14,453 nt of DNA from DATGKD01 sp035294855 (GCA_035294855.1 DATGKD010000098.1:1-14453); one strand, 5' to 3'; positions 8,571 through 13,817 are shown, counted from the stretch's first letter. Made by a program: numbers and translations. Notes: a model not told the origin generated them from the sequence alone.

Positions 8571-8813
8571 GTGGCCACACGGCGCACCGACATGCACCGC
8601 ACCCACGTCCGGGGCCGCAAGAGCCGCTGGGAGGCGAGCTGCTCGTGCGGCTGGGCCCAAGAGGCCGTGTCGGGCTTCGGCGCCTGGGCCGCGGCCCGCC
8701 GCCACTCCGACCGCGCCGCGGGCGTGACCGGAGAGCCGGCCGCGACACGATCCGAGGTCCGGGTCCTCGGCGGGCACCGGGCTGGTCCGGGGGATGACGC
8801 CGCCGACCGTTAG
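8571..8813 (+). CDS. Small protein with C-x-C-G-W motif, possible metal-binding ribbon
   Basis: An 80-residue basic protein. Its core has HRTHVRGRKSRWEASCSCGW and then an alanine-rich helix ending in RRHSD. C24-S-C26-G-W and H45 resemble a pattern often seen in small actinobacterial proteins (basic strand, C-x-C-G-W, helix, His) that may bind zinc. This family resemblance is from memory and the function is unknown. The last 30 or so residues look disordered. Start options are GTG 8538, GTG 8571 and ATG 8592. I favour 8571 because CATCAT at 8559-8564 could be a -10 element 7 bases upstream, giving a leaderless start, and no Shine-Dalgarno site is present. It begins 45 bases after the lipoprotein stop. 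Confidence 0.55.
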   Translation: MATRRTDMHRTHVRGRKSRWEASCSCGWAQEAVSGFGAWAAARRHSDRAAGVTGEPAATRSEVRVLGGHRAGPGDDAADR

Positions 8814-8831
8814 CCCCGCTCGGCTGGGGTT
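8812..8831 (+). terminator. Weak stem-loop at the end of the small C-x-C-G-W gene
   Basis: AGCCCC (8812-8817) can pair with GGGGTT (8826-8831, including one G-U pair) around an 8-base loop, followed by a single T. It overlaps the TAG stop. It may end plus-strand transcription before the convergent minus-strand gene, but the T-tract is poor. The rest of the 8814-9006 gap shows only the tandem repeat at its right end. Confidence 0.3.
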
Positions 8832-8980
8832 TGGCCATCCGGTGTGACAACCCGGACAACGGGGTAGGGACGCGGGCGTCTCGGTTGGTTCGGCGTCTGG
8901 GACGTTCACCGCCGGGACGAAGGGGAGGTCGGGGGGTGCCCGACGCCCACCCGGCCTTCCCGACATCGGTTCTCCCGGCT

Positions 8981-9025
8981 CGTTCAGCCTCCCAGGACCG
9001 AGCCGTTCAGCCTCCCAGGGCCGAG
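8981..9025. repeat. Two-copy tandem repeat (22 bp units, 23-bp period) spanning the stop of the minus-strand secreted-protein gene
   Basis: Units at 8981-9002 and 9004-9025 share 21 of 22 bases. Both begin CGTTCAGCCTCCCAGG and differ by A/G at the 17th base. Read on the minus strand, the right-hand unit encodes the last residues S-A-L-G-G and the TGA stop at 9009-9007. The left-hand copy is out of frame and lies beyond the stop. Confidence 0.85.
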
Positions 9026-9450
9026 CACAGTGAGGTTTCGGTGCCCGAGACCCGGCCGAGGAACCCGCCCGGCGCCAGGTAGGCCGTCCCCTGCACGAGG
9101 AACGGCACGCCGTTCGGCGCGAACTCGATGGAGGTCCCGGACGCTTCGGTGCCACCGGAACCGGCGGGGAGCGTGTCCCGTCCGAGGTACGCCTCGTCCT
9201 CGGTGACCCACTGACCGTTGGCGGCCGACACGATGACGTTGCCGGTCACCCACCACCAGGCGTGTTCGCCGGACCCGCCGGTGCGGGTGTGGACGTCGAC
9301 AGCCTGCAGGGTGAGGGCGAGCCCGTTCGGGCACGTCGTGGTCCTCGTCCAGGAAGTTCCCTGCGCGCCCGCCGGCGAGGTGAGGGCGAGGGCCCCCATG
9401 GTGCCCACCCAGACGAGCGACGCGACGATGAGCGCCCGCAGTTTCGTCAT
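9007..9450 (-). CDS. Small secreted protein of unknown function
   Basis: A 147-residue predicted exported protein. The start MTKLRALIVASLVWVGTMGA gives a typical Sec signal peptide with probable cleavage after AGA (about residue 30). The mature part is short, polar and aromatic, with GEHAWWWVTGN and ANGQWVTEDEAYLG, and only two cysteines: one near its start (TTTCPNG) and one near its end (SLCSALGG), likely forming one disulfide. No family is recognised. The frame stays open upstream to about 9546, but the signal peptide fixes the start at 9450; GAGAAAGAGA about 10 bases upstream is a weak ribosome site. The stop lies inside a tandem repeat. It follows the DUF2236 gene on the same strand after 129 bases and could be co-transcribed with it. 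Confidence 0.65.
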   Translation of the reverse strand: MTKLRALIVASLVWVGTMGALALTSPAGAQGTSWTRTTTCPNGLALTLQAVDVHTRTGGSGEHAWWWVTGNVIVSAANGQWVTEDEAYLGRDTLPAGSGGTEASGTSIEFAPNGVPFLVQGTAYLAPGGFLGRVSGTETSLCSALGG

Positions 9451-9515
9451 ACCGTGGTCTCTTTCTCGTCCGTCGCCCGCTGGTGGGGTCGCGTCCGGGA
9501 TCCGCCCGACGATGG

Positions 9516-9535
9516 GGCCCGGAGCGCTCCGAGCC
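9516..9535. promoter_or_regulatory. 20-bp near-perfect palindrome, possible operator
   Basis: The centre CGGAGCGCTCCG (9520-9531) is a perfect palindrome and extends to 20 bp with one mismatched pair. It lies 66-85 bases upstream of the secreted-protein start, between it and the DUF2236 stop. Perfect central symmetry with no loop suits a dimeric regulator better than a terminator. The rest of the 9451-9579 gap shows no clear -10 element. Confidence 0.35.
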
Positions 9536-9579
9536 GGCTCCCGCACGTGACTCGGTCATGGTGCCCGGCCTGCGTCAGG

Positions 9580-10461
9580 TCAGCCCCAACGCCGCCTCAA
9601 CCTTCGTCCAACTCCCGAGCCGACCGGCACCCGGACCGCGCGCAACCGGACGTAGAGGCGCGGCAGGCTCGTGCCCGGCCTCGGCAGGTGGCGGTAGCCG
9701 GCCGCCAGCCAGCCGTCGACCCGCCGCCCGAGCGCCTCGTCGGACGGGCTCGGGTGCAGGTCGAGGCGCTCGAGCAGGCGCGGGTCCAAGGTGGCGAGGG
9801 CGAGCACGCGCTCGAGGCGGACCACCGGGGCGGGCACGCTCCAATGGCGGTACCAGAGGATCTGACGCGCGAGCGCCCGGCTGACGGTGCCGCTTCCGAG
9901 CGCGGGGTCGTCCAGCACGTGCTCGAGGTAGGCGGCGAACTCGGTCCGGCCGGCGGGCAGGAGGGAGTCGGGGATGCCCAAGAAGCGCGCCATGGCTTTC
10001 ATCTCGCCGTAGAAGGCGTCGGCCTCGTCGGCGCGCAACGGGCGCACCCACCGCTCGTACCCGACGAGCGCGGTGTCGACGAGGGTGGCCCACACCCACG
10101 TGAGCAGCTCGGCATCGTGCGCGCTGTACGCCGTCCCTTGCGGCCATGGCCCGACGTCGTGCCCGAGCTCGCCGTTGATGTGGTCGTGCACGGCGTAGAT
10201 CTGACGCGCCGCCCCCCGGGCCGTGCCGTCGTCGCCGAAGAGGAGCCGGAGCGCGGCGTCCGCCGTGGCCCATGCCCGCCGGTAGGGCTGCGTGCGGAAG
10301 CCGCTGTGGTGGTCGACGCCCGCGCCCACCATCGGGTGCGCGACCTCCATGACCAGCGCGCGTTGCACGAGCAGCGCGGTGACCGGCTCAGCCGCCACCC
10401 GGCGGAGGAGGCTGTCGTGTCCGAGCGGCGTGGGCGCCGTGGGGTCGAGCGCGCCCAGCAC
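9580..10461 (-). CDS. DUF2236 / MpaB-type oxygenase family protein
   Basis: A 293-residue protein matching the DUF2236 family (ER-bound oxygenase MpaB / latex-clearing rubber oxygenase catalytic domain), mostly helical and heme-binding in characterised members. Visible family signatures are DSLLRRVAAEPVTALLVQRA, then MEVAHPMVGAGVDHH (H42, H51, H52), YAVHDHINGELG (H92, H94), and SAHDAELLTWVWATLVDTAL (115-133 region). They support an oxidative role, but which histidine ligates heme cannot be decided here. The frame is open far upstream through antisense of the cupin gene. I set the start at GTG 10461 because the conserved region begins just after it and TACGAT lies 8 bases upstream, giving a leaderless start. 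It is divergent from the cupin/P450 genes, suggesting shared control or a shared substrate class. Confidence 0.8.
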   Translation of the reverse strand: MLGALDPTAPTPLGHDSLLRRVAAEPVTALLVQRALVMEVAHPMVGAGVDHHSGFRTQPYRRAWATADAALRLLFGDDGTARGAARQIYAVHDHINGELGHDVGPWPQGTAYSAHDAELLTWVWATLVDTALVGYERWVRPLRADEADAFYGEMKAMARFLGIPDSLLPAGRTEFAAYLEHVLDDPALGSGTVSRALARQILWYRHWSVPAPVVRLERVLALATLDPRLLERLDLHPSPSDEALGRRVDGWLAAGYRHLPRPGTSLPRLYVRLRAVRVPVGSGVGRRLRRRWG

Positions 10462-10469
10462 GGGAGTCG

Positions 10470-10475
10470 ATCGTA
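10470..10475 (-). promoter_or_regulatory. Putative -10 box (TACGAT) for the DUF2236 gene
   Basis: Read on the minus strand, TACGAT fits TAnnnT and ends 8 bases before the GTG at 10461, placing transcription start at or within two bases of the start codon. The -35 position would fall on the T-run side of the neighbouring terminator hairpin; no consensus -35 is seen. Confidence 0.45.
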
Positions 10476-10489
10476 CGGCGGGCAGAACG

Positions 10490-10524
10490 CGAGAAAACCC
10501 CCACCTTTCGGTGGGGGCTTCTCG
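10490..10524 (-). terminator. Strong intrinsic terminator, minus-strand orientation
   Basis: A perfect 8-bp stem, CCCCCACC (10498-10505) with GGTGGGGG (10510-10517), closes a four-base loop. An outer 6-bp stem pairs CGAGAA (10490-10495) with TTCTCG (10519-10524). On the minus strand the loop is GAAA (a GNRA tetraloop) and the inner stem is followed by TTTT, the classic terminator form. It lies just upstream of the DUF2236 promoter, so it would stop minus-strand transcripts arriving from the right; on the plus strand the tail is CTTCTC, which is weaker. Confidence 0.65.
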
Positions 10525-10534
10525 ACTCTGGGGA

Positions 10535-10618
10535 TGTTGGAGTGTGGGGTTGGAACTGAAGGTGTCCGGGGAAGTGATCGTCCCCTGGCGCCCGGACTTG
10601 AGCATCTGCGCACCAACA
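10535..10618 (-). other. Possible structured RNA upstream of the terminator
   Basis: TGTTGG (10535-10540) can pair with CCAACA (10613-10618), enclosing GTCCGGG (10564-10570) paired with CCCGGAC (10591-10597), and the strong minus-strand terminator follows. No open frame here looks coding, and no tRNA arms fit. The nested pairing could be chance in GC-rich DNA or an untranslated small RNA; no known RNA family is recognised. Confidence 0.2.
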
Positions 10619-10657
10619 GCAGCACAACTCGAATCGGTTCGGCGCGGACCTCGGGCG

Positions 10658-10663
10658 TAGTGT
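10658..10663 (+). promoter_or_regulatory. Putative -10 box (TAGTGT) for the cupin-P450 operon
   Basis: TAGTGT fits TAnnnT and would give a start site near 10670 and a leader of about 62 bases before the cupin ATG. No consensus -35 is seen; TTCGGC at 10638-10643 is at a short 14-base spacing. Confidence 0.35.
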
Positions 10664-10670
10664 TGCCCCG

Positions 10671-10684
10671 CCCGTCCGGACAGG
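10671..10684. promoter_or_regulatory. GTCCGGAC palindrome at the predicted transcription start, possible operator
   Basis: GTCCGGAC (10674-10681) is a perfect 8-bp palindrome extended by CC/GG after one mismatch. It falls at the predicted +1 of the cupin-P450 transcript, a usual place for a repressor. The same GTCCGG core appears at 10564 and, inverted, at 10592-10597. Confidence 0.3.
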
Positions 10685-10717
10685 GAGATGCCGGGGCCGG
10701 GCGAAGCGACGTGCGAG

Positions 10718-10724
10718 AAGGGAG
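10718..10724 (+). promoter_or_regulatory. Shine-Dalgarno site for the cupin gene
   Basis: AAGGGAG lies 7 bases before the ATG at 10732. It decides this start over the long open frame continuing upstream through antisense of the DUF2236 gene. Confidence 0.7.
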
Positions 10725-10731
10725 TGGCGCC

Positions 10732-11202
10732 ATGGCCGTCATCGACAAGGACCTGGTGGTCCGCCATGTGGGGGACGACGCAGCCCCGTGGATCGACACC
10801 GGCATGGGCATCGAGCTCAAGGTCATGCGGGTCGACCTCGACCGGGGCACCTGGGTGGTCCGCAACCGGTTCGCCCCCGGCGTCCAGCTCCAGCGCCACA
10901 AGCACACCGGGGCGGTGGAGGGCTACACGCTCACCGGCCGGTGGCACTACCTCGAGTACGACTTCTTCTCGGAGGCGGGCTCCTACATCTACGAGCCGGC
11001 CGGCTCGGTGCACACCCTGCATGTTCCCGAGGACAACACCGAGCTGACCGATGTGCTCTTCGTCATCGAGGGGGCGCTGCTCAACCTGACCCCCGACGAC
11101 CAGGTCGAGACGGTCTTCGACGGCCAGAGCATGCTGGAGGCGTACCTCGCGCTGGCGGACGCGGCGGGCGTGGCCCGCCCGACCGGCATCCTCGTGTCCT
11201 GA
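10732..11202 (+). CDS. Cupin-fold protein, 2,4'-dihydroxyacetophenone dioxygenase-like
   Basis: A 156-residue single-domain cupin. Motif 1 is present with metal ligands H56-K-H58 and E63 (GVQLQRHKHTGAVEGYTLTG). Motif 2 is GSYIYEPAGSVH, matching G-x5-P-x-G-x2-H with H94 as the fourth ligand. The stretch GRWHYLEYDFFSEAGSYIYEPAG is what I know from proteins annotated as 2,4'-dihydroxyacetophenone dioxygenase family, which cleave a C-C bond using iron and O2. A complete metal site supports an enzyme, but the true substrate is unknown and many members of the family are uncharacterised. It is probably cytoplasmic, with no signal peptide. The cytochrome P450 gene starts 8 bases after its stop, so the two should be co-translated. 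Confidence 0.82.
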   Translation: MAVIDKDLVVRHVGDDAAPWIDTGMGIELKVMRVDLDRGTWVVRNRFAPGVQLQRHKHTGAVEGYTLTGRWHYLEYDFFSEAGSYIYEPAGSVHTLHVPEDNTELTDVLFVIEGALLNLTPDDQVETVFDGQSMLEAYLALADAAGVARPTGILVS

Positions 11203-11210
11203 GCCCCGCC

Positions 11211-12410
11211 GTGGGAGACGGCGAGCGGCCGGGCACCGCGCTGGCGGCGCGCTTGGGTGACCCCGAGCTCTACCTGACCGACCCCTATCCGCTCTACGCG
11301 CGCCTGCGCGCCGAAGCGCCCGTGGCGTGGAACGCCGAGCGGGGGTTCTGGGCCGTCGCCACCCACCACGAGGTGCTCGCCGTGGAGAACGACCCGGCCA
11401 CGTTCTGCGCCGGCAAGGGCATCCTGGTCGACGAGATCGGCATCACGTACCCGTCGCCGCCCACGATGATGCACTCGGACCCGCCGGTGCACACGCGGTA
11501 CCGGCGGCTCGTGCAGCCGGGATTCAAGCCGTCGGTGATCCGCCAGCTCGAACCGGTGGTGCGCGCCCGCACGAAGGCGCTTCTGGACCGCGTCGACACC
11601 GGTCACCCCGTCGACGTGGTCGCCGCGCTGTCGGTGCCTCTCCCGCTGCAGGTGATCAGCGAGATCCTCGGCGTGCCCGACGACGAATGGCAACGCTGCT
11701 ACGAGTGGTCGGAAGCCGTCATCCCCGGGGCCACCGACTGGCCGGAGGAGAGGCGCAACCAGCTCCAGGCGGACATGGTGACGTACCTCGTCGGCGCGGC
11801 GAAGGACCGCCGGGCACGTCCGCGCGACGACGTCCTCACGCAGCTGGCGGAGGTGAACGTCGATGGGGAGCAGCTGAGCGACGACGAGCTCGCGATGTTC
11901 CTCGTGCAGCTGCTCGTCGCCGGCAACGAGACCACGCGCGACCTCCTCAGCACCGGGCTCCTGGCGTTCGCCGACCACCGCGACCAGTGGCCCCGCCTGC
12001 GGGCCGACCCGGCGCTCGTGGCGTCCGCGGTCGAGGAGATGCTGCGGTGGTCCACACCGGTGGTGTCGTTCATGCGTACCGCGACGCGCGACGCGGAGCT
12101 GCGCGGCGTTCACGTCGCCGCGGACGAGCCGGTGCTCATGTTGTTCGCGTCGGCGAACCGTGACGAGGAAGTCTTCGGCCCGACGGCGGGCACCTTCGAC
12201 ATCGGACGTTCGCCGAATCCCCATGTGGCGTTCGGGCAAGGCAACCACTTCTGCCTGGGCGCGGCCCTCGCGCGTATGGAGGGGCGCGTCGTACTCGAGG
12301 AGCTGCTCGAGCGCTTCGGCGCGATCGAGCGCGCCGGGCCCGTCGAGCGCAGCCCGTCATCGGTGGTCACAGGGGTGCGCAAGGCCGAGTTGGTCTTTTC
12401 GGCTGCCTGA
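11211..12410 (+). CDS. Cytochrome P450 (soluble bacterial type)
   Basis: A 399-residue soluble P450 with all core motifs: DPYPLYARLRAEAPV near the N-terminus, the oxygen-activation I-helix A237-G-N-E-T-T242, the K-helix E276-M-L-R279, ANRDEEVF, and the heme loop FGQGNHFCLG with the axial thiolate C348. It needs ferredoxin and reductase partners, and none is encoded in this window. No membrane anchor is present. It should hydroxylate or otherwise oxidise a small hydrophobic substrate; the sequence resembles actinobacterial P450s of broad type (steroid, terpenoid and fatty-acid users) and I cannot narrow it. GTG 11211 is chosen as the first in-frame start after the cupin stop. There is no Shine-Dalgarno site, so translational coupling is likely. 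The last two alanines and the stop come from a tandem repeat. Confidence 0.93.
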   Translation: MGDGERPGTALAARLGDPELYLTDPYPLYARLRAEAPVAWNAERGFWAVATHHEVLAVENDPATFCAGKGILVDEIGITYPSPPTMMHSDPPVHTRYRRLVQPGFKPSVIRQLEPVVRARTKALLDRVDTGHPVDVVAALSVPLPLQVISEILGVPDDEWQRCYEWSEAVIPGATDWPEERRNQLQADMVTYLVGAAKDRRARPRDDVLTQLAEVNVDGEQLSDDELAMFLVQLLVAGNETTRDLLSTGLLAFADHRDQWPRLRADPALVASAVEEMLRWSTPVVSFMRTATRDAELRGVHVAADEPVLMLFASANRDEEVFGPTAGTFDIGRSPNPHVAFGQGNHFCLGAALARMEGRVVLEELLERFGAIERAGPVERSPSSVVTGVRKAELVFSAA

Positions 12411-12508
12411 TCCGGGCTGCCTGATCCTGGCTGCCTGATCCGGCTGATCCGGGCTGATCCGGCTGATCCGGCTGACCGGTTGTCTGATCCGGGCTGTCTG
12501 ATCCGGGC
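12401..12508. repeat. Degenerate tandem repeat array covering the P450 stop codon
   Basis: Three head-to-tail copies of a 14-bp unit GGCTGCCTGATCC(G/T) start at 12401, 12415 and 12429. Shortened 9 to 10-bp versions (GGCTGATCC(G)) follow at 12442-12478, then two longer copies with TGTCTGATCCG up to about 12508. The first unit encodes A-A-stop of the P450. The array has no unique spacers, so it is not CRISPR. It fills the first third of the 301-base gap before the next gene. Confidence 0.85.
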
Positions 12509-12565
12509 CCCAGAGCGGGCGCCCCCTCGCCTTCCCCTCACCGGGGCCCGGGTCCACCGACGAGG

Positions 12566-12581
12566 ACCCCGTCATCGGGGT
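12566..12581 (+). terminator. Hairpin in the gap after the P450 gene, possible terminator
   Basis: ACCCCG (12566-12571) and CGGGGT (12576-12581) form a perfect 6-bp stem with loop TCAT. There is no T-run after it; the only T5 is at 12625-12629. It could be an unconventional terminator for the cupin-P450 operon. Otherwise 12509-12640 shows nothing I can name. Confidence 0.3.
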
Positions 12582-12647
12582 GACAGGGGTGCCAGCCCCA
12601 CCGCACGGACACCGGCGGTCACCCTTTTTGCGCGCGGGCTGAACCCG

Positions 12648-12653
12648 TAGCGT
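12648..12653 (+). promoter_or_regulatory. Putative -10 box (TAGCGT) for the cNMP-domain gene
   Basis: TAGCGT fits TAnnnT and lies 17 bases after TTTTTG (12625-12630), a weak -35. Transcription would start near 12660, leaving a leader of about 52 bases with its own ribosome site. Confidence 0.35.
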
Positions 12654-12700
12654 GAGACGCACAGTGTCCCCGGGCCCGAGGGGTCTCGGAACCGGGGGAT

Positions 12701-12706
12701 GGGAGG
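12701..12706 (+). promoter_or_regulatory. Shine-Dalgarno site for the cNMP-domain gene
   Basis: GGGAGG lies 5 bases before the ATG at 12712 and selects it over the in-frame GTG codons at 12652 and 12664. Confidence 0.7.
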
Positions 12707-12711
12707 CCGCC

Positions 12712-13719
12712 ATGCGCATCGCATCGTCCGTCACGTCGATCTCGTGGATCCCGTCCGAGGCGATCACGGGCCTCGCCACCAAGATGCCCTTCGAAAAGGG
12801 GGTCGCGCACTACGACCAGGCGCCGCCCGACGTCGTCGAAGACGCCGCCGCGCTCGACGCGCTACGCGAGGCCGACCGGTTCCGCTTCGCCAACCGCCTC
12901 GAGGGATGGATCGACGTCGAAGACGGTCGCATCGTCGGTTACGGGCAGTCCGGCGAGGGCTCGATCGGCTCGACGACGCTGCGCCTCGGGAAGCGCTCGG
13001 TGACCTTCCAGGCGGTCGCGCTCGCCGACCTCCGACCCGAGCCGCAGGTGAGCGACAGCGAGGTGACGTTCGTGCAGACCGCGGGGGGACGCACCGGCAT
13101 GCCCGCCCCCCGGCGCGTGCGGCGCGCGCCGTTCATCCAGTACGCCGCGCCGCTTGCGTGGACGACGCTCACGCTCACGGTGCGGGCGGACGGCACCTCC
13201 AAGGGCGAGCTCACCGGGGCGAGCCCCTTCCCCCGCCACTGGGTGTACGGCGAGGACGGCAAGCTCGCCTCGAAGTCCGGCCTCATCAACTTCTCGACGT
13301 GGTACCGCAACGCGTTCGGCAAGCACAGCCCGTGGGGGGATCGCGACTCCCCCGCGCTCGCCACCGAGGTGGAATCCGCCCTGGAACGCCAGCTGTCACA
13401 GACGATCATGTCGGGCGGGGCCAAGCCCGAGATTCGCAAGGTGAAGGAGGGCGCGGTCGTCACCGAGCAGGGGGCCGAGGAGGAATACCTGTTCCTCGTG
13501 CTCGACGGTGTCGTGCGCATGGAGGTCGACGGGGAGCGCGTCGCCGAGTACGGCCCCGGCTCACTCCACGGGGAGCGCGCCGTGCTGGAGGGCGGGCGCC
13601 GCACGGCGACGGTGCGGGCGGTCACGGCCTGCAAGCTGGCCATCGCCGCCGCCGACCACGTCGACCGTCACCATCTCGTCGAGCTCAGCGCCGGCCACCG
13701 GCACGAGGACGAGGACTGA
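12712..13719 (+). CDS. Uncharacterised protein with C-terminal cyclic-nucleotide-binding domain
   Basis: A 335-residue cytoplasmic protein with no signal peptide or membrane segment. Residues 1 to about 232 form a domain I recognise only as recurrent in actinobacterial proteins of unknown function, rich in beta strands, with SISWIPSEAITG, FEKGVAHYDQAPPD, FVQTAGGRTGMPAPRRVRR, SPFPRHWVY and INFSTWYRNAFGKHSPWGD. Residues about 239-325 are a cyclic-nucleotide-binding domain: VKEGAVVTEQG, then EEEYLFLVLDGVVRMEVDGE, and a phosphate-binding cassette with G287-E288 and R297-T-A, the residues that hold cAMP or cGMP in Crp-type proteins. No DNA-binding helix-turn-helix follows, so it is not a Crp regulator. 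The N-domain may be an enzyme or effector controlled by nucleotide. It has its own promoter and ribosome site. Confidence 0.75.
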   Translation: MRIASSVTSISWIPSEAITGLATKMPFEKGVAHYDQAPPDVVEDAAALDALREADRFRFANRLEGWIDVEDGRIVGYGQSGEGSIGSTTLRLGKRSVTFQAVALADLRPEPQVSDSEVTFVQTAGGRTGMPAPRRVRRAPFIQYAAPLAWTTLTLTVRADGTSKGELTGASPFPRHWVYGEDGKLASKSGLINFSTWYRNAFGKHSPWGDRDSPALATEVESALERQLSQTIMSGGAKPEIRKVKEGAVVTEQGAEEEYLFLVLDGVVRMEVDGERVAEYGPGSLHGERAVLEGGRRTATVRAVTACKLAIAAADHVDRHHLVELSAGHRHEDED

Positions 13720-13720
13720 C

Positions 13721-13774
13721 CGTCTGACGCGGCCCGTCTGACGCGGCCCGTCTGACGCGGCCCGTCTGGCCGGG
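13721..13774. repeat. 14-bp tandem repeat directly after the cNMP-domain gene
   Basis: Three identical copies of CGTCTGACGCGGCC (13721-13734, 13735-13748, 13749-13762) are followed by a partial fourth, CGTCTGGCCGGG (13763-13774). The array begins one base after the TGA stop at 13717-13719. The last full copy and the partial copy also build the hairpin described separately. Confidence 0.9.
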
Positions 13775-13778
13775 CCGC
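13757..13778 (+). terminator. GC-rich hairpin at the end of the repeat array, probable terminator
   Basis: GCGGCCCG (13757-13764) and CGGGCCGC (13771-13778) form a perfect 8-bp stem around TCTGGC. AATTGG follows instead of a T-run. In high-GC bacteria such hairpins can still end transcription, and its place 37 bases after a stop and just before a new promoter fits. Confidence 0.45.
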
Positions 13779-13780
13779 AA

Positions 13781-13810
13781 TTGGCGCGGCTCGGCGGGCA
13801 CCGGTAGGCA
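13781..13810 (+). promoter_or_regulatory. Putative -35/-10 promoter for the FAD oxidoreductase gene, leaderless
   Basis: TTGGCG (13781-13786) and TAGGCA (13805-13810) are 18 bases apart, and the -10 ends 7 bases before the ATG at 13818. No Shine-Dalgarno sequence precedes the ATG, so a leaderless mRNA is likely. Confidence 0.45.
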
Positions 13811-13817
13811 AGCCCGT

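Noticed and set aside
10525..10660. tRNA gene ahead of the terminator
   Set aside because: TTCCAAC on the minus strand resembles a T-loop, but the flanking bases do not pair and no acceptor or anticodon stem can be built.
9262..10731. Upstream extension of the cupin reading frame (nearly 500 extra codons)
   Set aside because: It runs antisense to the DUF2236 gene and through a terminator hairpin. The cupin has a good Shine-Dalgarno site at 10718 and a family-typical N-terminus at 10732.
10462..11022. N-terminal extension of the DUF2236 protein to a start at 11022
   Set aside because: It would read antisense through the cupin gene and the terminator; the conserved domain begins just after GTG 10461.
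10989..12248. Minus-strand open frame of 419 codons opposite the P450
   Set aside because: The plus-strand P450 has every catalytic motif; the antisense frame has none.
12401..12508. CRISPR array
   Set aside because: Units are directly adjacent with no unique spacers, are too short, and no cas gene is nearby. The same holds for 13721-13774.
12652..12711. Earlier GTG starts (12652, 12664) for the cNMP-domain protein
   Set aside because: The added residues look like translated leader, the predicted -10 overlaps 12652, and GGGAGG sits at the right distance from ATG 12712.
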